This document shows positions 51,150-59,701 of a stretch of DNA of 64,000 nucleotides, piece by piece. Source of the stretch: Pseudodonghicola flavimaris. Its GTDB lineage: Bacteria; Pseudomonadota; Alphaproteobacteria; Rhodobacterales; Rhodobacteraceae. Both the position numbers and the translations under genes were made by a program. The stretch is from assembly GCF_030164425.1 (NCBI RefSeq), contig NZ_JASNJD010000001.1:248001-312000 (forward strand). The letters run 5' to 3'. The notes under the pieces were generated by a model, which was not told the origin of the DNA, made no database searches, and saw only the letters and a list, made by a program, of their open reading frames with translations. The number at the start of each line of letters is the position of its first letter. Within the stretch, counting starts at the first letter, position 1.

Positions 51150-52598
51150 TCATGAAACGGGATCCGTTGTGGGCGCCGGGCTCTGCGGCGCGGTTGTTTC
51201 CTCTGGCGGCAGCAGATGGCTCAGCGGCAGGCTGGCGACGATGGTGGTGCCGTTTTCCGCGCCGCGTGATGACAGAAGCCTGAGGGTTCCGTCAAGCTGA
51301 TCGATCCGTTCCTGCATGTTGCGCAGCCCCAGACCGGGGCCACTGCGGTCTGCCTGGGCAGGCAGGCCGCGGCCATTGTCGGAAATCCGCAGCGTCACCC
51401 CCTGTTTGTGGCCGCGCAGATCCATCCGGACCAGGGTGGCGCCGGCGTGCCGCTCGATATTGGTGAGCGCCTCCTGCGCGATCCGGTAGAGCGCGATCTT
51501 GGCTTCCTGATCCAGCCGGTTGCGGAAAACGACGGTGGTGAAATCGACGGTGATGCCGGTGCGCTCCTGAAAGGTCTCGGTCAGGGCCTTCAACGCCGGG
51601 CCGAGCCCGAGATCGTCGAGCGCACCGGGCCTGAGATCGCGGCTGATGCGGCGCACCTCGGAAATGGCGCTGCCGAGATAGTCGATCCCCTTGTCGAGCG
51701 TTTGTTCCGCAGCCGCCGTCTCGCCCCGCGACAGCCGGCGGCGGGCATTGTCGAGCGCATAGCGCACGCCGACCAGGATCTGGCTGATCCCGTCGTGCAG
51801 CTCGCGGGCGACCCGGCCGCGTTCCTCCTCCTGCGCGTCGAACACCCGTTGCGTCAGTTTCTTCAGCTTGGCGTCCGCCAGCCGGCGTTCGTGGATGTTC
51901 AGCGCCATGCCGGAGCCGAAGACCAGAAACAGCGCCGCCAGGGTGATGCCGCCGATATAGAGAAATGTGCGCCGGATTCTGGCCTCGACCTCGGCGCGGG
52001 CGGCGGCGACCGAGGCCAGGACGTCGTCGATGAAAACGCCGGTACCCACCGCCCATTGCCAGTCCTGCAGCCCCAGCACATAGGTGATCATCCGCGCCTC
52101 CTGGCCGGTGGAGGGCTTCGGCCAGAGATGTTCGTGCCAGCCGGCGCCCTGCCGGGCGATGCGGATGAAGGCGTCGACGGTGGGGGTGCCTTCGCTGTCG
52201 GTCAGCCCGGCCCAGTTGCGGTTGATGAAATCGGTCTGGCGCGGCGAGACCAGATTGTTGCCGTCATAGTCGTAGACGAAAAAGAACCCTTCCTCGCCAT
52301 AGATCATCGCGGCGAGGATTTGCAGCACCCGTTCCTTGGAGCGTTCGTCATCGGGCGCGGCCGGGCCATAGACGAAGTAGAAGGCGTTGCGCGCCTGGGT
52401 GACGTAATTGCGCAGCTCCTGCTTCTTCGCCTCGATCAGCTTGGTTTCCAGTGACTTGATCTCGCTTTCCGCCAGCTGCCGGGCCTGGCCGGCGACCAGG
52501 ACGGCAATGGCGCTGGCCGCCAGAATCAGCGGCAGCGCCGCGGCCAGCAGCAGCTTCTGGCGGTAACTGGGGCGGAGTAGGGGGCGCAGGCGATCCAT
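51150..52598 (-). CDS. Cache-domain sensor histidine kinase
   Basis: Inner-membrane sensor, 482 residues. Two membrane segments (about 16-37 and 212-232) enclose a periplasmic single-cache domain (FYFVYGPAAPDD..., GEEGFFFVYDYDGNNLVSPRQ, GLQDWQWAVGTGVFIDDV), a fold that binds small organic acids. A cytosolic HisKA_3 domain (VARELHDGISQILVGVRYALDNA) and HATPase (EALTNIERHAGA, DNGRGLP, GPGLGLRNMQERI) follow. Partner of the regulator encoded just downstream. Divergence from a TakP-like TRAP operon suggests that it senses the transported acid. Confidence 0.93.
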   Translation of the reverse strand: MDRLRPLLRPSYRQKLLLAAALPLILAASAIAVLVAGQARQLAESEIKSLETKLIEAKKQELRNYVTQARNAFYFVYGPAAPDDERSKERVLQILAAMIYGEEGFFFVYDYDGNNLVSPRQTDFINRNWAGLTDSEGTPTVDAFIRIARQGAGWHEHLWPKPSTGQEARMITYVLGLQDWQWAVGTGVFIDDVLASVAAARAEVEARIRRTFLYIGGITLAALFLVFGSGMALNIHERRLADAKLKKLTQRVFDAQEEERGRVARELHDGISQILVGVRYALDNARRRLSRGETAAAEQTLDKGIDYLGSAISEVRRISRDLRPGALDDLGLGPALKALTETFQERTGITVDFTTVVFRNRLDQEAKIALYRIAQEALTNIERHAGATLVRMDLRGHKQGVTLRISDNGRGLPAQADRSGPGLGLRNMQERIDQLDGTLRLLSSRGAENGTTIVASLPLSHLLPPEETTAPQSPAPTTDPVS

Positions 52599-52729
52599 GG
52601 CCGCACCATTGCCTGGCCGACGGCGCGAATCAATGGCTTAGGATGCTGCAATGCGGCGTCGCACGGGTGATTCGATTCTGCGTGAAAACTCGTCAAAATC
52701 GCCATTTTCCTGCCAGTTTTCTGCGCCGA

Positions 52730-52746
52730 CTACGTACAACTAGGTA
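52730..52746. promoter_or_regulatory. Candidate response-regulator box upstream of the TRAP operon
   Basis: CTACGTACAACTAGGTA contains TACGTA and a related TAGGTA 10 bp on, in the 235-bp gap between the sensor kinase and the TRAP binding-protein gene. LuxR-type regulators often bind such TACxTA half-sites. Assignment to this regulator is inference. Confidence 0.4.
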
Positions 52747-52833
52747 TTCCGCGCCTGCCGGACTGCGGCTAACTTGCCTCCATCTGTCCCGCCAGCGGGG
52801 CCGAGATCTGTTTTTAAGGGGAGGAAAACCGAA

Positions 52834-53922
52834 ATGGATCGCCGTTCTTTTCTGAAGACGTCCGCACTGGGTGGCTCTGCCGCCGCCGCCACTGGTCTGG
52901 CCGCGCCGGCCTATGCGCAGGGCAAGCGGACGCTGACCATGGTCACCACCTGGGGCCGCGGGCTCGCCGGGGTGCATGACAGCGCGCAGTATTGCGCCGA
53001 CATGATCACCTCGATGACCGATGGCCAGCTGACCGTCGACCTAAAGGCCGCCGGCGAACTGGTGGGCGCTTTCGAAGTGTTCGACGCCGTTTCCTCGGGT
53101 CAGGCCGACATGTATCACGCGGTCGACTATTACTTCCTGGGTCAGCACCCGGCGCTGTCGTTCTTCGCCAACGTGCCCTTCGGGATGACCTTCCAGGAAT
53201 TCAGCAACTGGTACTACCACGGCGGTGGCCAGGGCCTGCAGGATGGCGTCTATGAGATCTTCGGTCTCAAGGCCTTTGCAGCCGGCAACACCGGCCCGCA
53301 GTCCGGTGGCTGGTTCCGCAAGGAAATCCACGGGCCGGAAGACTTCCAGGGCCTGAAGTTCCGCATGCCGGGCCAGGGCGGCCTTGTGCTGGGCAAACTG
53401 GGCGCCAGCGTTCAGAACCTGCCGGGCTCGGAAGTGTATCAGGCGCTGTCCTCGGGCGCGATCGACGGTACCGAGTGGATCGGTCCCTGGGCGGACGAAA
53501 AGGCCGGCTTCCAGGAGATCACCAAGATCTACTACACCGCAGGTTTCCATGAATCGGGTCCGAACCTGTCGCTGACGCTGAACCGCGATGTCTATGACTC
53601 GCTGACGCCGTCGCAGCAGCAGATCGTGGCGCAGACCGCCGCGGCCTCGAACATCTGGACCATGTCGCTGTTCATGGCCAACAACGGTGCGGCGCTGCAG
53701 CGCCTGCAGGCCTCGGGCGTGAAGATCATGGAATTCCCGGATTCGGTCTGGGATGCCTTCGGCAAGGCCTCGGTCGAGGTGATCGCCGAGCATATGGACG
53801 ATCCGATGTATGCCGAGATCCACGAAAGCTACATGAAGTGGATGAAGTCCTCGGCCGACTGGATCCAGCGTTCGGAAGGCGCCTACACCCAGCAGCGTAA
53901 CCGCGTTCTGGCCGCCATGTAA
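52834..53922 (+). CDS. TRAP transporter solute-binding protein, TakP-like
   Basis: Periplasmic DctP-family binding protein, 362 residues, with a Tat-type signal (MDRRSFLKTSALGGSAAAA, cleaved after AYAQ). The motifs resemble Rhodobacter TakP, an alpha-keto acid binder, as I remember it: AAGELVGAFEVFDAV, YYHGGGQG, GNTGPQSGGWFRKEI and DGTEWIGPWADEKAGF. A 2-oxo or related organic acid is therefore the best guess for ligand. ATG 52834 follows AAGGGGAGGAAAA; the longer frame would add 20 residues. Followed by a terminator-like hairpin and then the two membrane subunits. Confidence 0.93.
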   Translation: MDRRSFLKTSALGGSAAAATGLAAPAYAQGKRTLTMVTTWGRGLAGVHDSAQYCADMITSMTDGQLTVDLKAAGELVGAFEVFDAVSSGQADMYHAVDYYFLGQHPALSFFANVPFGMTFQEFSNWYYHGGGQGLQDGVYEIFGLKAFAAGNTGPQSGGWFRKEIHGPEDFQGLKFRMPGQGGLVLGKLGASVQNLPGSEVYQALSSGAIDGTEWIGPWADEKAGFQEITKIYYTAGFHESGPNLSLTLNRDVYDSLTPSQQQIVAQTAAASNIWTMSLFMANNGAALQRLQASGVKIMEFPDSVWDAFGKASVEVIAEHMDDPMYAEIHESYMKWMKSSADWIQRSEGAYTQQRNRVLAAM

Positions 53923-53944
53923 GCGCGTCCCGGGCGACGTTTCG

Positions 53945-53973
53945 GGTCCCCGCCGGGAGGTGGGGACCTTTTT
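53945..53973 (+). terminator. Intra-operon terminator between TRAP binding protein and permease genes
   Basis: GGTCCCC (53945-53951) and GGGGACC (53962-53968) form a 7-bp stem followed by TTTTT. Its position 22 bp after the binding-protein stop suggests partial termination, giving more binding protein than permease. Confidence 0.7.
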
Positions 53974-54077
53974 GGTCCCGAGAGCGGTGACCGGGCAAAA
54001 GACCCGGACATCAAACCGCAGCGGCCCCGCAGGGGGACCGGCCGGGACATCCGACCAACACGACGGGGAGAGAACCC

Positions 54078-55013
54078 ATGCAGGAGGGTGAGGCCGTAGG
54101 CCTTGTTGACGTACTTGCTGCGCTCGGCAACGGGGTGCTGTTGCTGGTTCAGAATATCGCCATGTCCTTCTACAACTTCGGCTATGCGGTGACGCATCCG
54201 GCGCTGTGGCTGGACTGGTCCGACAAACAGGCGATCATGCGCTTTGTCTATTACGGCGGATCGGTTGAGTTCTTTTTCGTTGTGTTCACCGCCTTCTTGC
54301 TGCTCACGCTGGTCGGTCTGCTCTGGCGGCCGGCGATGTGGGGCAGTGTCCGGGTGCTGGAGGGCTTTGCCAATACGGTGGGCCGGTTCTTCGCCTGGGC
54401 TGGGCTGCTGATGGTGCTGCAGCAAATCCTGATCGTCTTCGTCCAGCGTATCTTCGCCCGGCCCGATATCGCCATCGGCCTGGGCATTCCGCTGCAGATG
54501 GACATCAGCTGGTTCGCCGAAGAACTGAAGCTTTACAACGCGATGGTGGTGACGCTCTGCGTTGCCTATGCCTTCGTGCAGGGGGCCCATGTGCGGGTCG
54601 ACCTGTTCTATTCCGTGGTCAGCTACCGCACCAAGCGGATCATCGACATGATCGGCGCGCTGATCTTCATGATGCCGATGGCGGTTCTGGTCTGGATGTA
54701 CGGCTGGTTCTTCCTGTGGCGGCATCTGATCGTGCCGAAACCCTCGGCCAGCGATCAGCTCGACCGTCTGCTGATGAAGTCGCGGGCGCTGCGCTGGAAC
54801 GTGGAGACCATCGGCTTCAGCCCGAACGGATTCAACGGCTACTTCCTGTTCAAGATCCTGCTCTGCGCCTTTGCCGGCATGGTCTTCCTGCATGCGATCG
54901 CCGTGTTCTACCGGGCGTTCCTCGAATTCCGAGAGGGGCCGGAGAGCGAAAACAAATTCCTCGACAAGGATAGTCTTGGCGAGGGCGAAGAAGCCTATGA
55001 AGGCGCGCATTAG
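54078..55013 (+). CDS. TRAP transporter small permease (DctQ-type), long form
   Basis: A 311-residue membrane protein. DctQ core motifs: NAMVVTLCVAYAFVQGAHVRVDLFY and the following helices. It is longer than a standard DctQ (about 170-200 residues), with extra N-terminal segments (FVYYGGSVEFFFVVFTAFLLLTLVGL) and a charged C-terminal tail. It starts 155 bp after the binding-protein stop and is followed by the large permease after 18 bp. Confidence 0.9.
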   Translation: MQEGEAVGLVDVLAALGNGVLLLVQNIAMSFYNFGYAVTHPALWLDWSDKQAIMRFVYYGGSVEFFFVVFTAFLLLTLVGLLWRPAMWGSVRVLEGFANTVGRFFAWAGLLMVLQQILIVFVQRIFARPDIAIGLGIPLQMDISWFAEELKLYNAMVVTLCVAYAFVQGAHVRVDLFYSVVSYRTKRIIDMIGALIFMMPMAVLVWMYGWFFLWRHLIVPKPSASDQLDRLLMKSRALRWNVETIGFSPNGFNGYFLFKILLCAFAGMVFLHAIAVFYRAFLEFREGPESENKFLDKDSLGEGEEAYEGAH

Positions 55014-55031
55014 AGCTAAGGGGCAGTCAAA

Positions 55032-57386
55032 ATGCTATTCGGTCTTGATGGCGTCGAACTCGGCCTGATCATCCTGTTTCTCTGCCTCTTCGGAGGCATC
55101 CTGTCCGGCTTTCCGGTGGCCTTCGCCATCGGCGGCGCCGGGGTCATCTCCTTTGCGATCATCGCCGCGCTGGACAGCGCCGGGCTGCTGATCCACCAGG
55201 CGATCGATACCGGCTCGCAGGCTTATCACGATCTGATCGGCGCCGGGGTGCGACCCGATGCGATATCGGTGTTCCGATACCCGGACTTGCCAAGGATCGC
55301 CGAGCCGGTCTTTACCGGCGGCTGGCAGCAGGCGATGGATCGCAACATCTCTTTTATCGTCAACCGCATGAACGAACGCGTGCTGGCCGGCCAGTCGATC
55401 GAGACGCTGCTGGCGGTGCTGATGTTCGTGCTGATGGGGATCACCCTGGAACGCTCGAAGATCGCCAACGATCTTCTGACCACCATGGCGCGGGTGTTCG
55501 GCCCGCTGCCGGGCGGTCTGGCGGTGTCGATCGTTGTGGTGGGGGCTTTCCTCGCCGCCTCGACCGGGATCGTCGGCGCGACGGTGGTGACCATGGGGCT
55601 GCTGGCGCTGCCGACGATGCTCCGCAACAACTACTCGCCGGAACTGGCGACGGGGGTTATCGCGGCTTCGGGGACGCTGGGGCAGATCATTCCACCCTCC
55701 ATCGTCATCGTGCTGCTGGGCACCCTGGCCGGCGATCTCTATGCCACCGCGCAGGAGACCCGGGCGAACCTAGCCGGCTGTACCGACGCGCTCACCTATC
55801 TGGGCGAGCCGGCGGTGGTCTCGGTTGGCACCCTGTTCCAGGCGGCGCTGCTGCCGGGCATCCTGCTGGCGCTGCTCTATGCGCTCTATGCCTTCGGCTA
55901 TGCGCTGCTGAACCCGCACAAGGCCCCGGCGGTGTCGCTGGAGGGCGGGCAGAACGAACCGATCACCCGGGCCGAGGCCCTGGGCTGGTTCCTGGCGGCC
56001 CCCATCGGGCTGATCGGCGGCGCGATCCTGCTGGCCAATGTCGGGCTGGTGGGCAGCCAGGATCTGACGGTGTCGAGCTACTCCAACGTCGGTGAGGCGG
56101 CGAGCCTGCGCACCAATGTGTCGGCGGAGTGCAAGGCCTCGATGATCGAGCTGCACGGCCAGTCGGCCTGGGACAAGGCCGTCGAGGAGCAGAAGGTGAT
56201 CGACGCCTCCGGCGGCAGCCTGGAAAGCCACAAGCTGACCGACAAGGAACTGGTTCAGGCCCGCGCCGACAAGATCGCCAACGCGGCGCCGATCGGCACC
56301 GGTATCGCCGTTCTGATCGTGATGCTGGGCCTGGTGCTGGCGCTGGCGCGCGGCATCTCGCCGAGCGCCGATCCCAAGCCGCTGATCATCGGCGCGGTGG
56401 GGCTGTTGCTGGCCGCGCTGGTCGATGTGACGCTGGTGGCGCCGACGACCTCCTCCGGGGTGACGGTGCTGCTGATGATCCTGCCCTTCGCGCTGGCGCT
56501 TTACGGTGCCAAACACGGCGCGGCGCGGCTGGGCCAGAACGATCTGATCCGGGTGGTGTTTCCGCCGCTGGTGCTGATCGTCGCGGTGCTGGGCTCGATC
56601 CTGGGCGGCATCACCAACCCGACGCCGGCCGCGGCGCTGGGGGCGGGCGGGGCCATCATGCTGGCTGCCTATCGCAGGCTGCAGGACGAGGGCCGGTCGG
56701 GCCGGGTGATCATCTGGTCGACCTTCGCCATCATCATCTGCGTGCTGATCGGGGTGAACTTCGACCTGCGGATCAACCAGCAAGATGCCGGTGTCGAAAG
56801 CTGGATCGCCTTCTTCGCCGCCTATGGCACCTATCTCTATGCCATGTTCGGGCTGCTTTACGGCTGCTGGGTGCTCTATGCGGGTGGTGTGCTGACACCG
56901 GTGGTGCGGGAGACGGCCAAGGTGTCGTCGATGGTCTTCACCATCCTGATCGGCTCGCAGCTGCTGAACCTGGTGGTGATCTCCTTCGGTGGCGAGCATT
57001 ACATCCAGCAGTTCCTGAAGAGCTTCGACAACGAGTTCACGGTCTTCCTGATCGTGATGCTGGTGCTCTTCGTGCTGGGCTTCGTGCTCGACTTCCTGGA
57101 GATCATCTACATCGTCATCCCGATCGTCGGGCCGGTGATCTACGGCGGCTCCTTCGATCCCAAATGGGTGACGATCATGGTGGCGGTGAACCTGCAGACC
57201 TCCTTCCTAACCCCGCCCTTCGGCTTCGCGCTGTTCTATCTGCGCGGGGTGGCGCCGCCGGAGGTGACCACCGGCCATATCTACCGCGGGATCCTGCCCT
57301 TCGTGCTAATCCAGGTGGCCGGGCTGGCGCTGCTGTGGTTCTTCCCCGGCATCGTGACCATCGTACCGGACCTGATGCCGAAGTAA
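55032..57386 (+). CDS. TRAP transporter large permease (DctM-type), extended
   Basis: A 784-residue membrane protein, the ion-coupled transport subunit. The usual DctM has about 430 residues. The first half of the core (about 100-240: LLAVLMFVLMGITLERSKI, GIVGATVVTMGLLALPTML, ASGTLGQIIPPSIVI) and the second half (about 500-784: GGITNPTPAAALGAGGA, FLDFLEIIYIVIPI-type helices, TSFLTPPFGFALFYLRGVAP) are recognisable. Extra material includes residues ~45-95 and ~240-500, the latter with a soluble charged loop (residues ~355-415) and more membrane helices. A related long form occurs in some TakP-type systems, as far as I recall. Followed by a strong terminator. Confidence 0.9.
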   Translation: MLFGLDGVELGLIILFLCLFGGILSGFPVAFAIGGAGVISFAIIAALDSAGLLIHQAIDTGSQAYHDLIGAGVRPDAISVFRYPDLPRIAEPVFTGGWQQAMDRNISFIVNRMNERVLAGQSIETLLAVLMFVLMGITLERSKIANDLLTTMARVFGPLPGGLAVSIVVVGAFLAASTGIVGATVVTMGLLALPTMLRNNYSPELATGVIAASGTLGQIIPPSIVIVLLGTLAGDLYATAQETRANLAGCTDALTYLGEPAVVSVGTLFQAALLPGILLALLYALYAFGYALLNPHKAPAVSLEGGQNEPITRAEALGWFLAAPIGLIGGAILLANVGLVGSQDLTVSSYSNVGEAASLRTNVSAECKASMIELHGQSAWDKAVEEQKVIDASGGSLESHKLTDKELVQARADKIANAAPIGTGIAVLIVMLGLVLALARGISPSADPKPLIIGAVGLLLAALVDVTLVAPTTSSGVTVLLMILPFALALYGAKHGAARLGQNDLIRVVFPPLVLIVAVLGSILGGITNPTPAAALGAGGAIMLAAYRRLQDEGRSGRVIIWSTFAIIICVLIGVNFDLRINQQDAGVESWIAFFAAYGTYLYAMFGLLYGCWVLYAGGVLTPVVRETAKVSSMVFTILIGSQLLNLVVISFGGEHYIQQFLKSFDNEFTVFLIVMLVLFVLGFVLDFLEIIYIVIPIVGPVIYGGSFDPKWVTIMVAVNLQTSFLTPPFGFALFYLRGVAPPEVTTGHIYRGILPFVLIQVAGLALLWFFPGIVTIVPDLMPK

Positions 57387-57411
57387 TCGGAACGGTCCGA
57401 CCGGATCGGAG

Positions 57412-57434
57412 AGGGGCCCTGCGGGGCCCCTTTT
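57412..57434 (+). terminator. Terminator of the TRAP operon
   Basis: AGGGGCCC TGCG GGGCCCCT, a perfect 8-bp stem, followed by TTTCTT; 25 bp after the large permease stop. Confidence 0.88.
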
Positions 57435-57448
57435 CTTATGCCGGGGAT

Positions 57449-57530
57449 GGGGGCAAGGGCGCTGCCCCGCTGCGCCTGGCTGCGCATTCACCCCGGGATA
57501 CTTGCAGCCAGAAAAAGCCCCCGGGGAACG
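57449..57530 (+). repeat. Intergenic repeat family, copy E
   Basis: A GC-rich arm (GGGGGCAAGGGCGCTGCCCC), a spacer, then CCCCGGGATACTTGCAGCCAG and AAAAA (core 57491-57516). It matches copy A in both hairpin arm and core. It lies downstream of the TRAP operon terminator in sense orientation. Confidence 0.7.
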
Positions 57531-57575
57531 GGGGCGGCGCTGGCGCGATCGGGGGCGCGATCAGGTGAGAGAGGT

Positions 57576-58397
57576 TCAGCCGCCGGTGGGGCGGCGGTCG
57601 GGCAGGGAGATATTGGCGACCTGCTCGGCGATCGGATCGGTCGAGAGCGGATGGGTGGTGGCGGAGAAGGCCTCAGGATCGGTCATCTTCTGCCAGCGGC
57701 CGCCGTAATAGACCTCAAGCCCGGAGAAATTCGCCTTGTAGCCCATCTTCGGGCTGCCCGGCACCCAATAGCCGAGATAGACGTAGGGAAGGTCGTTTTC
57801 GCGGGCGATCTCGATATGATCGAGGATCATCCAGGTGCCGAGAGAGGCGCGCGGCAGCTCCGGCGTGTAGAAGGAATAGACCATGCTGACGCCGTCATCG
57901 AGCACATCCGTCAGGCTGACCGCGATCAGTTCCCGCGTGGCGGGATCGCTGTATTCCACCACCCGCGACCGGATCGGCGTTTCCTCGATCATCGCGGCGA
58001 ATTCGAACACGTCCATGTCGGCCATGCCGCCATCGGCGTGGCGGGTGTCGAGATAGCGGCGGAACAGGTCGTACTGATCCTCGGTCGCCCAGGGGGAGGT
58101 GGCCCGGCGCGCCAGATGGGCGTTGCGCTTGGCGATCCGCTTCTGCGTCTTGGAGGCCTGAAACGCCCGGACGTCGATCCGTGCCGACAGGCAGGCGGAG
58201 CAATCGGTGCAGGAGGGGCGGTAGAGTACGTTCTGCGAACGCCGGAAGCCCTGTTGCGACAGCGCATTGTTCAGACGATCCGCGCCTTCGCCCTGAAGCG
58301 CGGTGAACAGCTTGCGTTCCATCCGGTCGGCCAGATAGGGGCAGGGTTGCGGGGCCGTCACATAGAACTGCGGTGCAATCGGAAGCGTGTGGCGCAT
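57576..58397 (-). CDS. bpt: Aminoacyl-tRNA-protein transferase Bpt
   Basis: Cytosolic transferase, 273 residues, that adds leucine from Leu-tRNA to N-terminal Asp/Glu (N-end rule). The ATE N-terminal domain has [14 protein letters not shown] and a cysteine cluster [14 protein letters not shown]. The C-terminal GNAT-like domain includes [14 protein letters not shown] and [20 protein letters not shown]. The start at 58397 ([13 protein letters not shown]) fits the family. It lies downstream of the RDD gene on the same strand (93-bp gap). Confidence 0.95.
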   Translation of the reverse strand: MRHTLPIAPQFYVTAPQPCPYLADRMERKLFTALQGEGADRLNNALSQQGFRRSQNVLYRPSCTDCSACLSARIDVRAFQASKTQKRIAKRNAHLARRATSPWATEDQYDLFRRYLDTRHADGGMADMDVFEFAAMIEETPIRSRVVEYSDPATRELIAVSLTDVLDDGVSMVYSFYTPELPRASLGTWMILDHIEIARENDLPYVYLGYWVPGSPKMGYKANFSGLEVYYGGRWQKMTDPEAFSATTHPLSTDPIAEQVANISLPDRRPTGG

Positions 58398-58490
58398 GGG
58401 TCTCCCGCGTCTCGTGTAACGGGATGATAACAAGCGATTCCCTACCCGCCAAGGGGCGATTGCGGCGGGCGGGTGGCGCGGTGGCCCGGG

Positions 58491-58928
58491 TCAGACCCGG
58501 GCGCGGCGGTTCAGGGCGACGGTGTTCAGGACGATGTCGGGCAGGCCCTGGCCTCGGGCGCCGGTCAGCATCATCACGATGGAGATCAGCTGCAGCAGCG
58601 GCAGCGCCATGCAGAGGCTGAAGCCCAGCGTGTGCAGCACTGCCAGCCCCAGGTCGAAACGGGCGCCGCCGGCGTCGCGCATCTCGATCCCGGCGAAGCG
58701 CATGCCCCAAGTGGCCGAGCCGTTGGCCAGTGTCACCACCCGGTAGGCGAAGCCGAGGGCGAGAAACAGCAGCGGCCAGATCAGCAGTCCGACAAAGGCG
58801 GTCAGCAGAACGCCGCCGGCGCAAAGCAGCAGGGTGACCGCGGTATCGATCACCCAGGCGATCAGCCGTTTCGCGGGGACCGACTGGTAGAACTGCGGCT
58901 GGCGGTCGGGATCGGGCAAGTAAGACAT
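58491..58928 (-). CDS. RDD-family membrane protein
   Basis: A 145-residue protein. RDD domain: PAKRLIAWVIDTAVTL (the Arg-Asp pattern in helix 1), TWGMRFAGIEMRDA, and three hydrophobic segments. ATG 58928 (MSYLPDPDRQPQFY) is chosen; the longer frame adds 61 proline-rich residues. Codirectional with the upstream DUF2852 gene (127-bp gap) and downstream bpt. Function of the family is unknown or varied (some are Na+/H+ antiporters). Confidence 0.85.
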   Translation of the reverse strand: MSYLPDPDRQPQFYQSVPAKRLIAWVIDTAVTLLLCAGGVLLTAFVGLLIWPLLFLALGFAYRVVTLANGSATWGMRFAGIEMRDAGGARFDLGLAVLHTLGFSLCMALPLLQLISIVMMLTGARGQGLPDIVLNTVALNRRARV

Positions 58929-59055
58929 CGTCACAAAGGGTCCTGTGGGTCCTGAAACCGGTTGGTGGTCCGGCCGAAGCCCCGGGAGACCCGGGGCTGG
59001 CTTGGGTAAGAGGGACGTCCCCTGGGGCGGGGGCGTCCGGGGACGTCCGGCGGGG

Positions 59056-59562
59056 TCAGAGACCCGCGGGCCTGTCGTCGCGCCTGTCGTCGCTGTCGCG
59101 CAGGGCGTCATCCTCAGCCGCGTCGGCGGCGGTGGCGGCGCGGCGGGCGCGATCGTCCATGAACTGGTCGAATTCGGCCTTGTCCTTGGCCTCGCGCAGA
59201 CGTTCCAGGAAGGCTTCGAAATCGCCCTGTTCCTGCTCCAGCCGGCGCAGGGTTTCTTCCTTGTAGGCGTCGAAGGCGCTGTTGCCGGTGGAGGCCATCG
59301 GCCCCATGCCGCAGCGGCCCATGGAGCGGTGACCGAAGCCGTGGCGGTGGCGGGCGTGGCGGCGGCTGCAGGACGAGGTGAACATGCGTTTACTCCAGAT
59401 CATGTAGAAGAGAGTGGCAAGCCCGACGGGCCAGAAAAAGACGAAGCCCAGCACCATGACAGCGATCCAGGCGCCTTTGCCCTTGCTGTCCAGCCAGTCT
59501 TCGGCCCGGGAAAGCCAGCCGTAACGGGCATAGCCGGGGGCCGGGTCGGTGAGGGTGGTCAT
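59056..59562 (-). CDS. DUF2852 domain protein
   Basis: A 168-residue protein with one membrane segment (AWIAVMVLGFVFFWPVGLATLFYMIW, residues ~31-56), followed by a basic Cys/His/Met-rich stretch (SSCSRRHARHRHGFGHRSM, RCGMGPM) and a C-terminal helical domain (TGNSAFDAYKEETLRRLEQEQGDFEAFLERLREAKDK) characteristic of DUF2852. The tail is very charged. Metal binding by the His/Met stretch is a guess. Its upstream region has two copies of a palindrome, so it is probably tightly regulated. Confidence 0.87.
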   Translation of the reverse strand: MTTLTDPAPGYARYGWLSRAEDWLDSKGKGAWIAVMVLGFVFFWPVGLATLFYMIWSKRMFTSSCSRRHARHRHGFGHRSMGRCGMGPMASTGNSAFDAYKEETLRRLEQEQGDFEAFLERLREAKDKAEFDQFMDDRARRAATAADAAEDDALRDSDDRRDDRPAGL

Positions 59563-59585
59563 GTCGGTGTCTCCAGATCAGATGC

Positions 59586-59606
59586 AATGTGAATGCTTTT
59601 CACATT
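59586..59606. promoter_or_regulatory. Palindromic operator 1 upstream of DUF2852
   Basis: Perfect 8-bp arms AATGTGAA / TTCACATT around TGCTT, starting 24 bp before the DUF2852 start and near a possible transcription start. It resembles a CRP/FNR-like TGTGA..TCACA site but with 7 rather than 6 bp between the half-sites. Regulator unknown. Confidence 0.7.
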
Positions 59607-59644
59607 ACCGAAGATCGGAATGCAGCCGCCGCTTTGCAAGAGGG

Positions 59645-59665
59645 GATGTGAATGTTTTTTACATT
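59645..59665. promoter_or_regulatory. Palindromic operator 2 upstream of DUF2852
   Basis: A second copy of the same motif with two mismatches: GATGTGAA / TTTACATT around TGTTT, 59 bp upstream of the first copy. A possible -35 (TTGCAA, 59639-59634) and -10 (GATCTT, 59616-59611) with 17-bp spacing lie between the two copies, so a repressor could loop or block the promoter. Confidence 0.65.
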
Positions 59666-59701
59666 ATTTTGGTTCTCACTTTGAAACCAGCGGCTTGCGG
59701 G

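Noticed and set aside
59586-59606. CRP/FNR site
   Set aside because: The half-sites TGTGA/TCACA are 7 bp apart rather than 6, and the longer perfect arms fit a different dimeric regulator better.
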